64,000 bases of DNA. Source: Chloroflexota bacterium (GTDB lineage Bacteria > Chloroflexota > Dormibacteria > Dormibacterales > Dormibacteraceae). Location: contig VBEG01000022.1 in assembly GCA_005882115.1 (NCBI GenBank), positions 28,613 to 92,612 of the forward strand. Direction: 5' to 3'. A program made the translations under genes and the position numbers. The notes beneath the pieces are model-generated. The model had not been told where the DNA came from and made no database searches. It saw only the letters and a list, made by a program, of their open reading frames with translations. This document shows positions 34,917-46,037 of this stretch, piece by piece; within the stretch, counting starts at the first letter, position 1, and each line of letters starts with the position of its first letter.

Positions 34917-35528
34917 TTACCTCTTTCTGAACGGCATTCCAAGCCGAGTCAGCAAACTCCGAGCCTCGTCGTCCGTCTTCGCGGTCGTGATGATCGAAAC
35001 CTCGAGCCCGCGCAGCTTGTCGATCTTGTCGTAGTCGATCTCCGGAAAGATCACCTGCTCGCGCAGGCCGAGCGAGTAGTTCCCGCGCCCATCGAACGCA
35101 TCGGGGCTGACCCCGCGAAAGTCGCGGATGCGCGGCAGTGCGACGTTCAGCAGCTTGTCGAGGAAGTACCACATGCGGCGGCCGCGCAGAGTCGTCTTGA
35201 TGCCGACGGTCTGGCCGGCGCGCAACTTGAACGCGGCGACCGACTTCTTGGCCTTGACCAGCTGCGGCTTCTGGCCGGTGATCGTCTGTACGTCACCGAC
35301 CGCGGCGTCGAGCGCCTTGTCGTTGTCCTTCGCCTCGCCGATGCCGATGTTGACCACGATCTTGTCGACGCGCGGCACCTGCATGGCGTTCCCGTAGTCG
35401 AACTCCTTGGTCAGCTGCTGGGTCACCGTTTCGCGGTACGACTGGAGCAGGCGCGGCGGCGCCTCCGACCTGGTGCCGGGCGCCTTCGGGGCCTGCTCCT
35501 TCTTGGGAGCTTGTTTCGCTTTCGCCAC
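34917..35528 (-). CDS. rplE: 50S ribosomal protein L5
   Basis: 203 residues from GTG 35528, two bases after the rplX stop. A ~25-residue Lys/Ala/Pro lead precedes the L5 core ([18 protein letters not shown], then [14 protein letters not shown] and [23 protein letters not shown]). L5 links 5S rRNA to the central protuberance. Confidence 0.96.
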   Translation of the reverse strand: MAKAKQAPKKEQAPKAPGTRSEAPPRLLQSYRETVTQQLTKEFDYGNAMQVPRVDKIVVNIGIGEAKDNDKALDAAVGDVQTITGQKPQLVKAKKSVAAFKLRAGQTVGIKTTLRGRRMWYFLDKLLNVALPRIRDFRGVSPDAFDGRGNYSLGLREQVIFPEIDYDKIDKLRGLEVSIITTAKTDDEARSLLTRLGMPFRKR

Positions 35529-35530
35529 TG

Positions 35531-35917
35531 CTACTGAGCCTCCGTCTTGCGCACGCGCTCGTATGGCTCCCCACAGTGGCGGCAGATGAGCACGCGCGCT
35601 CCCGACTCGAGGATGGTGTGCTTGGTCCGCGTCGGCCGGCCGCAAGATGGGCAGACGAGCATCACGTTGGAGTAGTCGAGCGCGGCCTCGAAGTCGACGA
35701 TCCCACCCTGCGCGACCTGCACGCCACCTCGGCGCTGACCCGCCTTGGTGTGTCGCTTCAGGATGTTGACGCCCTTGACGACGATCTTGTGCTGGTCGGG
35801 GATGGTGCGCAGCACCTCGCCCTGCTTGCCCTTGTCCTTGCCGGCGATGACGATCACGGGATCGCCGGGCGCGAGGTCGAGCCAGCGGCGCGTCGGTTCT
35901 GGTTTGTTTCTGAGCAT
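35531..35917 (-). CDS. rplX: 50S ribosomal protein L24 with C-terminal zinc ribbon
   Basis: 128 residues. The KOW motif is [20 protein letters not shown], followed by [15 protein letters not shown]. Two cysteine pairs, CPSCGRPTR and CRHCGEPYE, form a zinc ribbon at the C-terminus. L24 initiates large-subunit assembly. Confidence 0.97.
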   Translation of the reverse strand: MLRNKPEPTRRWLDLAPGDPVIVIAGKDKGKQGEVLRTIPDQHKIVVKGVNILKRHTKAGQRRGGVQVAQGGIVDFEAALDYSNVMLVCPSCGRPTRTKHTILESGARVLICRHCGEPYERVRKTEAQ

Positions 35918-35921
35918 TGTT

Positions 35922-36290
35922 CTAAAGGACCTCCGGGGCGAGCGAGATGATCTTCATGAAGTTGCGCTCGCGCAGCTCACGCGCGACAGGTCCGAAGATA
36001 CGGGTGCCGCGCGGGTTGTTGGCCGTGGCGAGAAGCACGGCCGCGTTCTCGTCGAAGCGGATCAGGGAGCCGTCCGGCCGCTTGTACTCCTTGTTGACAC
36101 GGACCACGACAGCCTTCACCACCTCGCCCTTCTTGACCTGGCCACCGGGCTGGGCCGACTTGACGGTGGCGGTGATGATGTCGCCGACATAGGCGTACTT
36201 GCGGTAGTGGCCGCCGGCCACGCGGATGACCAGGAGCTCCTTCGCTCCTGAGTTGTCCGCGACCTTTAAGCGTGTCTCTTGCTGGACCAC
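35922..36290 (-). CDS. rplN: 50S ribosomal protein L14
   Basis: GTG 36290, two bases after the rpsQ stop, gives exactly the standard 122 residues: [40 protein letters not shown] and the conserved end SLAPEVL. A longer upstream frame is an artefact of overlap with rpsQ. Confidence 0.97.
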   Translation of the reverse strand: MVQQETRLKVADNSGAKELLVIRVAGGHYRKYAYVGDIITATVKSAQPGGQVKKGEVVKAVVVRVNKEYKRPDGSLIRFDENAAVLLATANNPRGTRIFGPVARELRERNFMKIISLAPEVL

Positions 36291-36292
36291 GC

Positions 36293-36580
36293 CTAGCGAG
36301 CCTTCTCCACAATCTCGAGCACGCGCCACCGCTTCTCTTTGGAGATGGGGCGTGTCTCGGTGATGCGGACGAGGTCGCCCACGCCGCACTCGTTCTTCTC
36401 GTCGTGGACCTTGAAGCGGGTGCGCTGCTGCACCGTCTTGCGATACAGACGGTGCGCCTTCGACGAGCCGACCTGGACGATGACGGTCTTGTTCATCTTG
36501 TCGGAGATGACGGTGCCCAGGCGGACCTTGCGCCGGCCGCGCGCCGCGGTAGGGGCTGTCTGAGTGGCGGTGTCGCTCAT
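36293..36580 (-). CDS. rpsQ: 30S ribosomal protein S17
   Basis: 95 residues. [17 protein letters not shown] and [20 protein letters not shown] are the family motifs. A ~15-residue polar lead precedes the core. It overlaps rpmC by four bases. Confidence 0.97.
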   Translation of the reverse strand: MSDTATQTAPTAARGRRKVRLGTVISDKMNKTVIVQVGSSKAHRLYRKTVQQRTRFKVHDEKNECGVGDLVRITETRPISKEKRWRVLEIVEKAR

Positions 36581-36912
36581 TCAGCGTCCTCCTTCTTTTT
36601 GCCACGGCCACGCTTGGGCTTGGGCGCCTCTTCCTCTTCGACCACCTCAACAACCTCATCCGCGGCCGGCAACTCTGCCACGGCCACGGCCGACGGCTCC
36701 TCCTCAGCGCTCGGGGCGATCCCGAAGTCGCGCTCCCGGATGACCGTCATGATCCGCGCGATGTCGTGGCGGACCTTGGAGATCTGGCTCGAGTTCTCGA
36801 GCTGGCCGACGGCGTGCTTGAACCGGAGCTCGTACAGCTCGCGGCGCGCCGAGCGCAGCCGCATCCCGAGCTCGTCTGCCTCGAGGACGCGAAGCTCGTC
36901 GACCTTCATCAT
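36577..36912 (-). CDS. rpmC: 50S ribosomal protein L29 with acidic tail
   Basis: The L29 two-helix core fills residues ~1-68 ([20 protein letters not shown], then [16 protein letters not shown]). A further ~43 residues form an acidic stretch ([18 protein letters not shown]) that ends in basic residues ([10 protein letters not shown]). L29 lies at the peptide exit and helps dock SRP and trigger factor, so an extension there could matter, though this is speculation. Confidence 0.95.
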   Translation of the reverse strand: MMKVDELRVLEADELGMRLRSARRELYELRFKHAVGQLENSSQISKVRHDIARIMTVIRERDFGIAPSAEEEPSAVAVAELPAADEVVEVVEEEEAPKPKRGRGKKKEDAE

Positions 36913-37331
36913 GAGCTCCCGCTCTCAGCAGAGGAGACAAAGCGCGTCTTGATCGGCAGCTTCGCCGCCGCGAGCTTCATCGCCTCTTTGGCGACCTGCG
37001 GCGTCACGCCGCCCATCTCGAACAGCACGCGCCCCGGCTTGATCACCGCGACCCAGCCCTCCGGATTTCCCTTGCCCGAGCCCATCCGGGTCTCCGCGGG
37101 CTTCTTGGTGATCGACTTGTCCGGGAAGACTCGGATCCAGATCTGGCCGCCGCGCTTGACGTGCCGGGTCATCGCACGCCGGGCGGCTTCGATCTGCCGG
37201 TTGCTCATCCAGCACGCTTCCATCGCCTGCAGGCCGTAGTCGCCGAACGCCACCGTGGCGCCGCGCGTGGCGATGCCCTGGCGACGGCCGCGGTGCATCT
37301 TGCGGTACTTGACGCGCTTGGGGATCAGCAT
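36909..37331 (-). CDS. rplP: 50S ribosomal protein L16
   Basis: 140 residues, [40 protein letters not shown] and [21 protein letters not shown]16 shapes the A-site and the peptidyl transferase centre. The start abuts the rpsC stop. Confidence 0.98.
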   Translation of the reverse strand: MLIPKRVKYRKMHRGRRQGIATRGATVAFGDYGLQAMEACWMSNRQIEAARRAMTRHVKRGGQIWIRVFPDKSITKKPAETRMGSGKGNPEGWVAVIKPGRVLFEMGGVTPQVAKEAMKLAAAKLPIKTRFVSSAESGSS

Positions 37332-38305
37332 CAGCTGTCCGCCTTCTTCGTATTGCGGGTGGTCCCGGCCTTCTTGACAGCGGCTGGCGCCGACTTGGTG
37401 GGCACCGCGGTCTTCTTCACCTCAGTCTTGGCTTCGGCCTTCGGCTTCGGAGTGGCTTTGGGCCGGGCCGGGGCTGCCTTCTTCTCTTCGACCTTGGCGG
37501 CGGCGGTTCGGGTCCGGCGCGGCGCCACCGCAGTCGGGGCTTCCGGCACGGCGACCTCGATCTGCGCGGCCTGCGGCTCGGCGACCGCCTCGATGAGCTC
37601 GGCCAGCGGCGTCACCGGCTCGGGCGGGTTCGGCAGCGGCTCCTCTTCGGGTGTGGGCGGCAGCCGGCGCTGCGCTGGCGAGATCTGGTCCTTGTAGATC
37701 CAGACCTTGATGCCGATCGCGCCGAACGTCGTCTTGGCGGTCGCACGACCGAAATCGATGTCCGCGCGCAGGGTGTGGAGCGGGACGCGGCCCTCCCGGT
37801 CCTGCTCGCGGCGCGCCATCTCCGCGCCGCGCAAGCGGCCTCCAGCGTAGAGACGGATGCCCTTGGCGCCGGCGCGCATCGTGCGCAGGATCGACTGCTT
37901 CATCGCCCGCTTGTAGCTGATGCGGCGCTCGATCTGGCTGGCGATGTTCTCGGCCACGAGCTGCGCGTCGAGCTCGGGCTGTTTGATCTCCTGGATCGAG
38001 ATGCGCACGCGGTTACCGAATCGCTTCTCGAGGTCTTCGCGCAGCTGGTCCACGCTCGACCCGCCCTTGCCGATCACGATGCCGGGCTTGGCGGTGTGGA
38101 TGGTCACGGTCAGCTGCGCATTCGACGAGCGCTCGGTCTCGATCTTCGCGATGCCCGCGTTGCGCAGGCGCGCGAGAATGACGCGGCGCATCTCGAGGTC
38201 CTCATGCAGCATCTTCGTGTAGTCCTTGGGGTTGGCGAACCAGTTGGCCTCCCAGGGACGGAAGAAGCCGAGGCGGAACGCGTTCGGATGAACCTTATGA
38301 CCCAA
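37331..38305 (-). CDS. rpsC: 30S ribosomal protein S3 with long C-terminal extension
   Basis: The first ~215 residues are standard S3: [20 protein letters not shown], the KH domain with [20 protein letters not shown], and [13 protein letters not shown]. After this, ~105 residues form a low-complexity tail, first acidic and Pro-rich ([19 protein letters not shown]), then Lys/Ala/Pro-rich ([16 protein letters not shown]). S3 lies at the mRNA entry helicase site. Confidence 0.96.
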   Translation of the reverse strand: MGHKVHPNAFRLGFFRPWEANWFANPKDYTKMLHEDLEMRRVILARLRNAGIAKIETERSSNAQLTVTIHTAKPGIVIGKGGSSVDQLREDLEKRFGNRVRISIQEIKQPELDAQLVAENIASQIERRISYKRAMKQSILRTMRAGAKGIRLYAGGRLRGAEMARREQDREGRVPLHTLRADIDFGRATAKTTFGAIGIKVWIYKDQISPAQRRLPPTPEEEPLPNPPEPVTPLAELIEAVAEPQAAQIEVAVPEAPTAVAPRRTRTAAAKVEEKKAAPARPKATPKPKAEAKTEVKKTAVPTKSAPAAVKKAGTTRNTKKADS

Positions 38306-38309
38306 TTAG

Positions 38310-38666
38310 TTACTTCCTTCCATCGGGCTGGTCTTCGACGACCGCCGTGATGTGACAGGTGCGGTGGAAATACTCGTGCGCCATGCTGCGGCTCACAGGA
38401 CGGCGCCGGCGAAACGTCGGCCCTTCGTCGATGAGCAGCTGCTTGAGCACCAGGTCATCGCGGTTGAGGTTGAAGTTGTGCTCGGCGTTGGCCGCCGCGG
38501 ACTTGATCGCTTTCGCGACGTCGCGTGCCGCGTGCTTGGGCGAGAACTCCAGGTACGCCAAAGCTTCCGACACCTTCATCCCTTTGACGGAGTCGGCGAC
38601 CAGGCGCGCCTTGCGAGGCGCTCGGCGAACAAACCTCTGGACCGCGGAAACTTCCATCGTTGCCAA
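38310..38666 (-). CDS. rplV: 50S ribosomal protein L22
   Basis: 118 residues, VQRFVRRAPRKARLVADSVK, with the hairpin loop region RRRRPVSRSMAHEYFHRTCH that lines the exit tunnel and is the site of macrolide-resistance mutations. The loop looks wild type. Confidence 0.97.
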   Translation of the reverse strand: MATMEVSAVQRFVRRAPRKARLVADSVKGMKVSEALAYLEFSPKHAARDVAKAIKSAAANAEHNFNLNRDDLVLKQLLIDEGPTFRRRRPVSRSMAHEYFHRTCHITAVVEDQPDGRK

Positions 38667-38671
38667 CTTCT

Positions 38672-38956
38672 CTACTTGACCGTCGTCGTCTTTTCGGTGT
38701 GGGTGCCGTGGCCGCGGAAGTGTCGCGTCGGCGCGAACTCCCCCAACCGGTGACCGACCATGTTCTCGCTGATGAAAACGGGCACGTGCTTGCGCCCGTC
38801 GTGCACGGCGATGGTGTGACCGACCATGTCGGGGTAGATCACGGACGCGCGGGCCCAGGTGCGGATCACCTTCTTGTCGCGTGTCTGGTTCATCTTCTCG
38901 ACCTTGTCGCGGAGCGACGGGCTGATGAACGGACCCTTCTTGGTTGACCTACTCAC
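38672..38956 (-). CDS. rpsS: 30S ribosomal protein S19
   Basis: 94 residues, [20 protein letters not shown], with [20 protein letters not shown] and [17 protein letters not shown]. It is a head protein near the A-site finger. Confidence 0.98.
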   Translation of the reverse strand: MSRSTKKGPFISPSLRDKVEKMNQTRDKKVIRTWARASVIYPDMVGHTIAVHDGRKHVPVFISENMVGHRLGEFAPTRHFRGHGTHTEKTTTVK

Positions 38957-39799
38957 TTATTTCTTGCGTCCCTTCTTTTCGCGGCGGCGGATGATCAGCT
39001 TGCTCGAGGCCTTGCTGGGCTTCCGCGTTCGATAGCCGAGCGCGGGCTTGCCCCAAGGCGTCTTGGGGTTGCCTCCGGGTCCGGTCTTGCCCTCGCCGCC
39101 GCCGTGCGGATGGTCGCGGGGGTTCATCGTCGAACCGCGGACCTCGGGGCGCTGGCCAAGCCAGCGGCTGCGGCCTGCCTTGCCACCGGACTCGTTCTCG
39201 TGCTCGATGTTACCGACCTGGCCGATCGTGGCCTGGCAGCGGATGTGAATCCGGCGCAGCTCGCCGCTCGGCATCCGGATCACGGCGTAATCGCCCTCTT
39301 TCGCGAGCAGCTGAGCGCTTGCGCCGGCGGATCGGACCAGCTGACCGCCGCGACCGAGGGTGAGCTCGATGTTGTGCACGGTCGAACCCACAGGGATGTT
39401 CTCCAGCGGGATCGCGTTGCCGATCCGGACGGCCGCCTCTGGCCCCGCCTCGATCGGGTCGCCAACCTTCAAGCCGACCGGAGCGAGGATGTAGCGCTTC
39501 TCGCCGTCCTTGTAGTGGATGAGCGCGATCCGGGCGCTGCGGTTGGGGTCGTACTCGATGGTCGCGACCTTTCCTGGGACGCCGTGCTTGTCGCGCTTGA
39601 AGTCGATCTTCCGGTAGAGCTTGCGATAGCCGCCGCCCTGGTGGCGCGTCGTGATGCGGCCCTGGTTGTTGCGGCCGGCGTGCGTCGGCAAGGACTCGAG
39701 CAGCGTTTTCTCCGGCGTATCGGTTGTGATCTCATCGAAGCCGGAGATCGTCATAAAGCGACGGCCGGGGCTGGTGGGCTTGAACTTTCTAACCGGCAT
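38957..39799 (-). CDS. rplB: 50S ribosomal protein L2
   Basis: 280 residues, with [40 protein letters not shown] and the C-terminal [17 protein letters not shown], whose His is important for peptidyl transferase function. Its start shares a base with the rplW stop region. Confidence 0.98.
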   Translation of the reverse strand: MPVRKFKPTSPGRRFMTISGFDEITTDTPEKTLLESLPTHAGRNNQGRITTRHQGGGYRKLYRKIDFKRDKHGVPGKVATIEYDPNRSARIALIHYKDGEKRYILAPVGLKVGDPIEAGPEAAVRIGNAIPLENIPVGSTVHNIELTLGRGGQLVRSAGASAQLLAKEGDYAVIRMPSGELRRIHIRCQATIGQVGNIEHENESGGKAGRSRWLGQRPEVRGSTMNPRDHPHGGGEGKTGPGGNPKTPWGKPALGYRTRKPSKASSKLIIRRREKKGRKK

Positions 39800-40119
39800 C
39801 AGACTGACCCGAAGAGCCCTTCGATCTTCTGGCCTGCGCCAAGCGTCACGATCGCCTTTTTCCAGTCCGTGGTCCGTCCGACCGCGCCCGTGCCCGTGCG
39901 CCGAAACGCGCGCCGCTTCTTGCCGCGCATCGTCACGGTGTTGATCCGCTTGACCTCGATGTTCTGTGACTCGTACTGCTCCTCGAGCGCTTTCTTGATC
40001 TCGGTCTTCGACGCGGTGGCGAGGACCTTGAACGTGTAGCGGCCCTGCGAGTAGAGCTGGTACGTGCGCTCAGTGATCACCGGGCCGATCACGATCTCAG
40101 ACGCCGCTTTCGTCGCCAT
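39799..40119 (-). CDS. rplW: 50S ribosomal protein L23
   Basis: 106 residues: [20 protein letters not shown], then [15 protein letters not shown], and the C-terminal [20 protein letters not shown]. It forms the exit-site docking point for SRP and trigger factor. Confidence 0.97.
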   Translation of the reverse strand: MATKAASEIVIGPVITERTYQLYSQGRYTFKVLATASKTEIKKALEEQYESQNIEVKRINTVTMRGKKRRAFRRTGTGAVGRTTDWKKAIVTLGAGQKIEGLFGSV

Positions 40120-40766
40120 CAGGCGGTCTCCTTCTGGCGCGGGCTGAAGTTCTCTTCGAGCAGCTCGATGGCTTCTTTCGCAAGCAGCAGATACGTGTGC
40201 GTGAAGAGATCGCGGATGTTCAGGTTGCGGGCCAGCACGATCTTCGCGCCCGCCAGGTTCTCGAATGACCGGCTGACCGTGTAGTTTGGTGCCGGGAGGA
40301 CCACGAGCGCGGTGCTGTCGAAGCCGATCGCTTCCATAAGCTCGGCGGCCTGGCTCGTCTTCGGCTCGTCGAACACGAAGTTCTCGATCACGCGAACCTG
40401 CCCGTCGATCGCCTTCTGGCTGAGCGCGGAGCGCAGCGCGAGCCGTCGCATCTGCCTTGGCATGCGATGCGAGAAGTCGCGCGGCCTCGGTCCGAAGACG
40501 TTGCCGCCGCCTTTCATGCTCGGTTCCCGGATCGACCCGTGGCGCGCGCGGCCGGTTCCTTTCTGACGGTAGGGCTTGGCGCCACCGCCGGAGACCTCGC
40601 CTCGGGTCTTGGTGCTGGCGGTTCCCTGCCGCGCGTTCGCCAGCTGGCGGAGATAAGCCTGGTGCATGACGGGCATGTTGGGCTTCTCCTCGAAGATCGC
40701 CGTCGGCAAGTCGACCTCGCCGTTGCGCTCGCCGAGGGCGTCGAAGTACGGAGCCTGCAACGCCAT
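40119..40766 (-). CDS. rplD: 50S ribosomal protein L4
   Basis: 215 residues from ATG 40766. The extended loop [20 protein letters not shown] then [10 protein letters not shown] reaches the exit tunnel, and [16 protein letters not shown] sequence (here [13 protein letters not shown]) follows. Upstream in-frame codons would be read through the intercistronic hairpin and lack family similarity. Confidence 0.97.
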   Translation of the reverse strand: MALQAPYFDALGERNGEVDLPTAIFEEKPNMPVMHQAYLRQLANARQGTASTKTRGEVSGGGAKPYRQKGTGRARHGSIREPSMKGGGNVFGPRPRDFSHRMPRQMRRLALRSALSQKAIDGQVRVIENFVFDEPKTSQAAELMEAIGFDSTALVVLPAPNYTVSRSFENLAGAKIVLARNLNIRDLFTHTYLLLAKEAIELLEENFSPRQKETA

Positions 40767-40776
40767 CAGTCGGGGC

Positions 40777-40803
40777 CCCCGAAAAATCGAAGATTTTTTG
40801 GGG
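40777..40803. repeat. Hairpin with AAATC/GATTT core between rplC and rplD
   Basis: CCCCGAAAAATC faces GATTTTTTGGGG over GAA: 12 pairs including one G-T. The core resembles the rpoB-rpoC hairpin. It fills the 40-base gap and could set the rplC:rplD expression ratio by RNA stability. Confidence 0.6.
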
Positions 40804-40806
40804 TGT

Positions 40807-41469
40807 TCATACCTTCCTCGGGTTGGGCTTGCCCGCCGGGCCCTTGGGCTTGACCTTCTTGGTTGACTGGCGGACGAGCACCAGCGCGTTCTTCGCGCCC
40901 GGCACGCCGCCCCTGACCATGAGCAGATTCCGGTCGGCGTCGACACGCACGATCCTGTACGCGCGCGACGTAGTGCGCACGTTGCCCATCTGGCCGGACA
41001 TGCGCACCCCCTTGAACACCCTCGCGGCGTCGGTCGCGCCGATCGCGCCCGGCTGGCGGACGTTCATGGAGCCGTGCGATTCGGGCCCTCGGCTGAACTT
41101 GTGACGCTTGATCAGGCCCTGAAAGCCCTTGCCCTTGCTGGTCGCCGTCACGTCGACGAGCTCGCCGGCGGCGAAGATCTCGGCCTTGAGCTCCTGACCT
41201 GCCTCGAGGCCGTCGTAGTTGCGGATCTCGACGACATGCCTGTGCCCCTCGAGGTTGGCCTTCTTGAATTCGCCCAGTCGCGGGCTGTTCAGCTTGCCTT
41301 CCTTGGCCGGCGCGAACGCGATCCGAACAGCGCTGTAGCCGTCCTTCTCCGCGGTGCGCAGGCCAAGCACCTTGCACGGCCCTGCCTCGAGCACGGTGAC
41401 AGCGGTCACCGTGCCGTCGGGGTTGAAGAGCTGGGTCATGCCCAGCTTCCTGGCGAGAAGCCCCTTCAC
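40807..41469 (-). CDS. rplC: 50S ribosomal protein L3
   Basis: 220 residues, [20 protein letters not shown], then [20 protein letters not shown] and [20 protein letters not shown]3 reaches the peptidyl transferase centre. It overlaps the rpsJ stop by four bases. Confidence 0.97.
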   Translation of the reverse strand: MKGLLARKLGMTQLFNPDGTVTAVTVLEAGPCKVLGLRTAEKDGYSAVRIAFAPAKEGKLNSPRLGEFKKANLEGHRHVVEIRNYDGLEAGQELKAEIFAAGELVDVTATSKGKGFQGLIKRHKFSRGPESHGSMNVRQPGAIGATDAARVFKGVRMSGQMGNVRTTSRAYRIVRVDADRNLLMVRGGVPGAKNALVLVRQSTKKVKPKGPAGKPNPRKV

Positions 41470-41771
41470 GACTTGATCTCGATGCTCACGCCGGCCGGGA
41501 GGCTGAGGCGCATGAGTGCGTCCACGACGCGTGGGTTGGGGTCCAGGATGTCGACGATCCGCTTGTGGGTCCGCATCTCGAACTGCTCGCGGGAGTCTTT
41601 GTCAATGAACGGCGAGCGGATCACGGTCAGCTTTGAGATCTCGGTTGGGAGCGGGATGGGGCCGGCTGTGCGCGCGTTCGTACGGCGGGCGGTGTCCACG
41701 ATCTTGTCCGCCGCCTGATCGAGGACCCGATGGTCATAGGCCTTGAGCCGGATCCGAATCTTCTGCGCCAC
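41466..41771 (-). CDS. rpsJ: 30S ribosomal protein S10
   Basis: 101 residues: [20 protein letters not shown], with the loop [20 protein letters not shown] and [10 protein letters not shown]10 also acts with NusB in antitermination in bacteria where this is studied. It is 35 bases downstream of tuf. Confidence 0.98.
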   Translation of the reverse strand: MAQKIRIRLKAYDHRVLDQAADKIVDTARRTNARTAGPIPLPTEISKLTVIRSPFIDKDSREQFEMRTHKRIVDILDPNPRVVDALMRLSLPAGVSIEIKS

Positions 41772-41806
41772 TGGCTGCCTTTTCCCTATTCCTTCTTATA
41801 TGTGCC

Positions 41807-42994
41807 TTACTTGATGACCTCGGTCACCACGCCGGCGCCGACGGTCTTGCCGCCTTCGCGGATGGCAAACCGGAGGCCCTGCTCGATACCGATCGGTTCC
41901 CCGAGCGTGATTTCCATCACGACGTTGTCGCCGGGCATCGTCATCTCGACGCCCTCGGGCAGCTTCACCTCACCCGTGACGTCGGTGGTCCGCATGTAAA
42001 ACTGCGGCCGGTAGCCGGTGAGGAACGGCGTGTGCCGCCCACCCTCTTCCTTGGTCAGGACGTAAACCTGGGCGTTGAACTGAGTGTGGGGCGTGATGGT
42101 ACCGGGCTTGGCCAACACCTGGCCGCGCACGACATCCTCGCGCTTGACGCCACGCAGCAGCGTGCCGACGTTGTCGCCGGCCTGGCACTCGTCCATGTCC
42201 TTGTGGAACATCTCGATTCCGGTGACGACGGTCTTAGTGCTGTTGGGGTGGATGCCGACGATCTCGATCTCCTCGTTCCTCTTGAGCTTGCCGCGCTCGA
42301 CACGGCCGGTGGTCACGGTGCCGCGACCTTCGATCGTGAACACGTCCTCGATCGGCATCAGGAACGGCTTGTCGACGGGTCGCTCCGGCTCCGGGATGTA
42401 GGTGTCGACCGCGTTCATCAGCTCGAGGATCTTCGGCGACCATTCGGGGTCGCCCTCGAGGGCCTTGAGCGCCGAGAGGCGGACGATCGGGATATCGTCG
42501 CCCGGGTACTCGTACTTGTTCAGCAGCTCGCGCAGGTCGAGCTCGACCAGCTCGATGAACTCCTTGTCGTCGACCATGTCGCACTTGTTCAACGCGACAA
42601 CGAGGAACGGCACGTTGACCTGGCGGGCCAGGATGATGTGCTCGCGAGTCTGCGGCATCGCGCCGTCGTTCGCGGCCACGACGAGGATCGCGCCGTCCAT
42701 CTGGGCGGCGCCCGTGATCATGTTTTTGATGTAGTCCTGGTGACCAGGGCAGTCGACATGAGCGTAGTGACGCTTCTCGGTCTCGTACTCCACGTGGGTG
42801 ATCGAGATCGTGATGCCCCGCGCCTTCTCCTCTGGAGCCTTGTCGATCCGGTCGAATGGTGTGAACTCCGCAAGTCCCTTCTCGGCCAGAACCTTCGTGA
42901 TGGCGGCCGTCAACGTCGTTTTGCCATGGTCGATGTGACCGATGGTCCCGACGTTCAGGTGGGGCTTGGTCCGCTCGAACTTCTTCTTCGCCAC
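41807..42994 (-). CDS. tuf: Elongation factor Tu
   Basis: 395 residues. GTPase motifs [19 protein letters not shown] and NKCDMVDD are intact; domains 2 and 3 follow, with the tRNA-binding [13 protein letters not shown] and the end [11 protein letters not shown]. It delivers aminoacyl-tRNA to the ribosome. This is the only tuf copy in the window. Confidence 0.99.
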   Translation of the reverse strand: MAKKKFERTKPHLNVGTIGHIDHGKTTLTAAITKVLAEKGLAEFTPFDRIDKAPEEKARGITISITHVEYETEKRHYAHVDCPGHQDYIKNMITGAAQMDGAILVVAANDGAMPQTREHIILARQVNVPFLVVALNKCDMVDDKEFIELVELDLRELLNKYEYPGDDIPIVRLSALKALEGDPEWSPKILELMNAVDTYIPEPERPVDKPFLMPIEDVFTIEGRGTVTTGRVERGKLKRNEEIEIVGIHPNSTKTVVTGIEMFHKDMDECQAGDNVGTLLRGVKREDVVRGQVLAKPGTITPHTQFNAQVYVLTKEEGGRHTPFLTGYRPQFYMRTTDVTGEVKLPEGVEMTMPGDNVVMEITLGEPIGIEQGLRFAIREGGKTVGAGVVTEVIK

Positions 42995-43007
42995 TGTCTC
43001 CTCCTAA

Positions 43008-45116
43008 CTAACTTCTCGGCCTATCGCGGCGGCCCACAGCCTCCGCCAAGTTGCCTGGCATCTCTGCGTAATGACTGAATTCCATCGAATAAGTCGCCCG
43101 CCCCGAAGTCATCGACCGAAGCTCGGTAGCGTAGCCGAACATCTCCGCGAGGGGGACGCTGGCCTTGACGTTCTGCGACGTGCCGCGGCCTTCCATGCCG
43201 AGGATATGACCGCGCCGCGACGCGAGGTCGCCCATCACGTCGCCGAGGTATTCCTCGGGCATCACGACATCGACCTTCATGATCGGCTCGAGCAGGTAGG
43301 GCCTGGCCTTGTGCATGCCGTCCTTGACGGCCATCGAGCCCGCGACGTGGAACGCCATCTCGCTCGAGTCAACCGGGTGATACGAGCCGTCGACCAGCGT
43401 GACCGTAATATCGACCACCGGGTATCCGGCGACGACGCCCGACTGGAGCGCTTCCCTGATTCCCTTCTCGACCGCGGGGATGTACTCGCGGGGGATGCGT
43501 CCCTGCGTGACCTTGTCTTCGAAGATGAATCCGGATCCCTGCTCGCCCGGCCGCACCTCGACCTCGGCGTGGCCGTACTGGCCCTTGCCGCCGGTCTGCC
43601 GGACAAACCGCCCCACGCCCTTAGCCGCCTTCTTGATCGCCTCTTTGTAGGCGACCTGCGGCTTGCCCTGGTTGGCATCGACGCGGAACTCGCGCAGAAG
43701 CCGGTCGATGATGATCTCGAGATGGAGCTCGCCCATGCCCTCGATGATCGTCTGGCCCGTCTCTTCGTCGGTGTGGACCTTGAACGTGGGGTCCTCTTCG
43801 GAAAGCCTCTGCAAAGCCATGCCGAGCTTTTCCTGGTCGACCTTCGTCTTGGGCTCGATGGCGACCGAGATCACGGGCTCGGGGAACGTGATCGATTCGA
43901 GCAGGATCGGGTGCGCCTCATCGCATAGGGTGTCGCCGGTGGTCGTCACCTTCAGGCCGACGGCCGCGGCGATGTCGCCCGTGAACACCTCGTCGACGTC
44001 CTCGCGACGGATCGCGTGCATGCGCAAGATGCGCCCGATGCGCTCCCGCTTCCCGGTCGACGCATTCATGACGGACGAGCCGGCCTTCAAGCGGCCTGAG
44101 TAGACGCGGAAGAACGTCAGCTTGCCGACGCCCTGCGGGTCCATCTGGATCTTGAAGGCGAGTGCCGAGAATGGCTCGCTGTCGTCGTGCTCCCGCACTT
44201 GGAGGGCGCCAGTCTTGGGGTCCTTGCCCTCGACCGCCGGCACGTCGGCCGGCGACGGCAGGTACTCGACTACCGCGTCGAGGATCGGCTGCACCCCGCG
44301 GTTGCGGAGTGCCGCCCCGCAGAGCACCGGGACGAGGACGCCCGCGACCGTGCCCCGGCGCAGCCCGCCCTTGATCTCCTCCTCGGAGATGTCCTGCTCC
44401 TCGAGGTACTTGTGCATGACGTTGTCGTCGAAGTCCGCGACCGCTTCGATCAGGTCGTGGCGGTACTGGCTGACCAGGTCCTGCATTCCGGCCGGGATCT
44501 CCAGCGACTCGGTCGACGTCGTGCCGAGGTCATCCGTGTAGACGACGGCCTCCTTGCTGAGCAGGTCGACATAACCCACGAAGTCGCCCTCGGAGCCGAT
44601 CGGCAGCTGGATCGGCACCGCGCGAGCGCCCAGGCGGGTGCGGATCGACGCCAGCGACCCGTAGAAGTCCGCGCCGATGCGGTCCATCTTGTTGATGAAG
44701 GCGATTCGGGGCACGCCGTAGCGGTCGGCCTGGCGCCAGACCGTCTCCGACTGGGGCTCGACGCCCGCGACCGCGTCGAAAACCGCGACCGCACCGTCGA
44801 GAACGCGCAGGCTCCGCTCGACCTCGACGGTGAAGTCCACGTGCCCGGGTGTGTCTATGATGTTGACCGCGTGGTCGCGCCAGTTGGCGGTCGTCGCCGC
44901 CGACGTGATCGTGATCCCGCGCTCCTTCTCCTGGACCATCCAGTCCATGGTCGCCGCCCCTTCGTGGACCTCGCCCATCTTGTGGATGCGGCCCGCGTAG
45001 AAGAGGATCCGCTCAGTCGTCGTCGTCTTGCCCGCGTCGATGTGCGCCATGATTCCGATGTTTCGGACCTTGTCGATGGCGACGGGACGCTCCTGCATCT
45101 TCAGTGCCACGTTCAT
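43008..45116 (-). CDS. fusA: Elongation factor G
   Basis: 702 residues. The GTPase motifs are [24 protein letters not shown] and NKMDR. Domain IV carries the loop that enters the decoding site, and the C-terminal domain V holds [12 protein letters not shown]. It drives translocation and, with RRF, recycling. It follows rpsG by five bases. Confidence 0.99.
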   Translation of the reverse strand: MNVALKMQERPVAIDKVRNIGIMAHIDAGKTTTTERILFYAGRIHKMGEVHEGAATMDWMVQEKERGITITSAATTANWRDHAVNIIDTPGHVDFTVEVERSLRVLDGAVAVFDAVAGVEPQSETVWRQADRYGVPRIAFINKMDRIGADFYGSLASIRTRLGARAVPIQLPIGSEGDFVGYVDLLSKEAVVYTDDLGTTSTESLEIPAGMQDLVSQYRHDLIEAVADFDDNVMHKYLEEQDISEEEIKGGLRRGTVAGVLVPVLCGAALRNRGVQPILDAVVEYLPSPADVPAVEGKDPKTGALQVREHDDSEPFSALAFKIQMDPQGVGKLTFFRVYSGRLKAGSSVMNASTGKRERIGRILRMHAIRREDVDEVFTGDIAAAVGLKVTTTGDTLCDEAHPILLESITFPEPVISVAIEPKTKVDQEKLGMALQRLSEEDPTFKVHTDEETGQTIIEGMGELHLEIIIDRLLREFRVDANQGKPQVAYKEAIKKAAKGVGRFVRQTGGKGQYGHAEVEVRPGEQGSGFIFEDKVTQGRIPREYIPAVEKGIREALQSGVVAGYPVVDITVTLVDGSYHPVDSSEMAFHVAGSMAVKDGMHKARPYLLEPIMKVDVVMPEEYLGDVMGDLASRRGHILGMEGRGTSQNVKASVPLAEMFGYATELRSMTSGRATYSMEFSHYAEMPGNLAEAVGRRDRPRS

Positions 45117-45121
45117 CTCTC

Positions 45122-45592
45122 TTAGTACCGGAAGTGCGAGAAAGCTTTGTTGCTTTCGGCCATCCGGTGGGTCTCCTCTTTGCGCTTCACCGCGCCGCCG
45201 GTGTTCTGCGCAGCATCGAGAATCTCGTAAGCGAGCTTCTCGGACATACTCTTCCCGCCGCGCTGGCGCGCAAAACGGACGATCCAGCGCCGGGCGAGGG
45301 CGAGCCGGCGCTCCGGCCGAATCTCGATCGGTACCTGGTACGTGGCACCGCCGACGCGCCGAGGCTTGACCTCGAGCAGCGGGGTGGCGTTCCGCAGGGC
45401 CTGGTCGAAGACCTCGAGCGGCTCCTTCTTGGCTTGCTTGGAAGCTCGGGTCAGCGCGTCATAGACGACCTTCTCGGCGGTCGAGCGCTTGCCGCGGCTC
45501 ATGACCACGTTCACGAACTTGGCGATCGCCTCCGATTGGTACACCGGGTCGGGCGCGACGACACGCTTGACGGGACGGTTGCGACGAGGCAT
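45122..45592 (-). CDS. rpsG: 30S ribosomal protein S7
   Basis: 156 residues. [20 protein letters not shown], then [17 protein letters not shown] and [16 protein letters not shown]. It nucleates the head of the small subunit. The start shares a base with the rpsL stop. Confidence 0.98.
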   Translation of the reverse strand: MPRRNRPVKRVVAPDPVYQSEAIAKFVNVVMSRGKRSTAEKVVYDALTRASKQAKKEPLEVFDQALRNATPLLEVKPRRVGGATYQVPIEIRPERRLALARRWIVRFARQRGGKSMSEKLAYEILDAAQNTGGAVKRKEETHRMAESNKAFSHFRY

Positions 45593-45978
45593 CAGGCTGC
45601 CGCCTTGCCCTTTTCCCGCTTTGCTCCGTACTTCGACCGAGCCTTCTTGCGGTTCTTGGTCCCGGCGGTGTCGAGGGTGCCCCGGATGATGTGGTAGCGG
45701 ACACCGGGGAGGTCCTTGACGCGGCCGCCGCGGATGAGCACGACCGAGTGCTCCTGCAGGTTGTGGCCGATGCCCGGGATGTAGGCCGTGACCTCGATCC
45801 CCGTGGTCAGGCGGACGCGGGCGACCTTCCGGAGGGCCGAGTTCGGCTTCTTGGGGGTCTGGGTATAGACGCGCACGCAGACGCCCCGCCTCTGCGGTGA
45901 GCCCCGCAGCGCGGGCGCCTTAGACTTCGCTCTGGCCGCCCTGCGCCCAAGGCGGACCAACTGCTGGATGGTTGGCAA
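45592..45978 (-). CDS. rpsL: 30S ribosomal protein S12
   Basis: 128 residues. [19 protein letters not shown], then [19 protein letters not shown] and [18 protein letters not shown]. The lysines linked to streptomycin resistance (in TPKKPNS and RVKDLPG) are wild type. It is the first gene of the ribosomal array, with a ~60-base leader containing GGAGAA before the ATG. Confidence 0.98.
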   Translation of the reverse strand: MPTIQQLVRLGRRAARAKSKAPALRGSPQRRGVCVRVYTQTPKKPNSALRKVARVRLTTGIEVTAYIPGIGHNLQEHSVVLIRGGRVKDLPGVRYHIIRGTLDTAGTKNRKKARSKYGAKREKGKAAA

Positions 45979-46037
45979 ACGGTTCTCCGAATGGCGGTTT
46001 GATTCCCACGCGGCAATAGCCGATTGGGCGACAAGCG

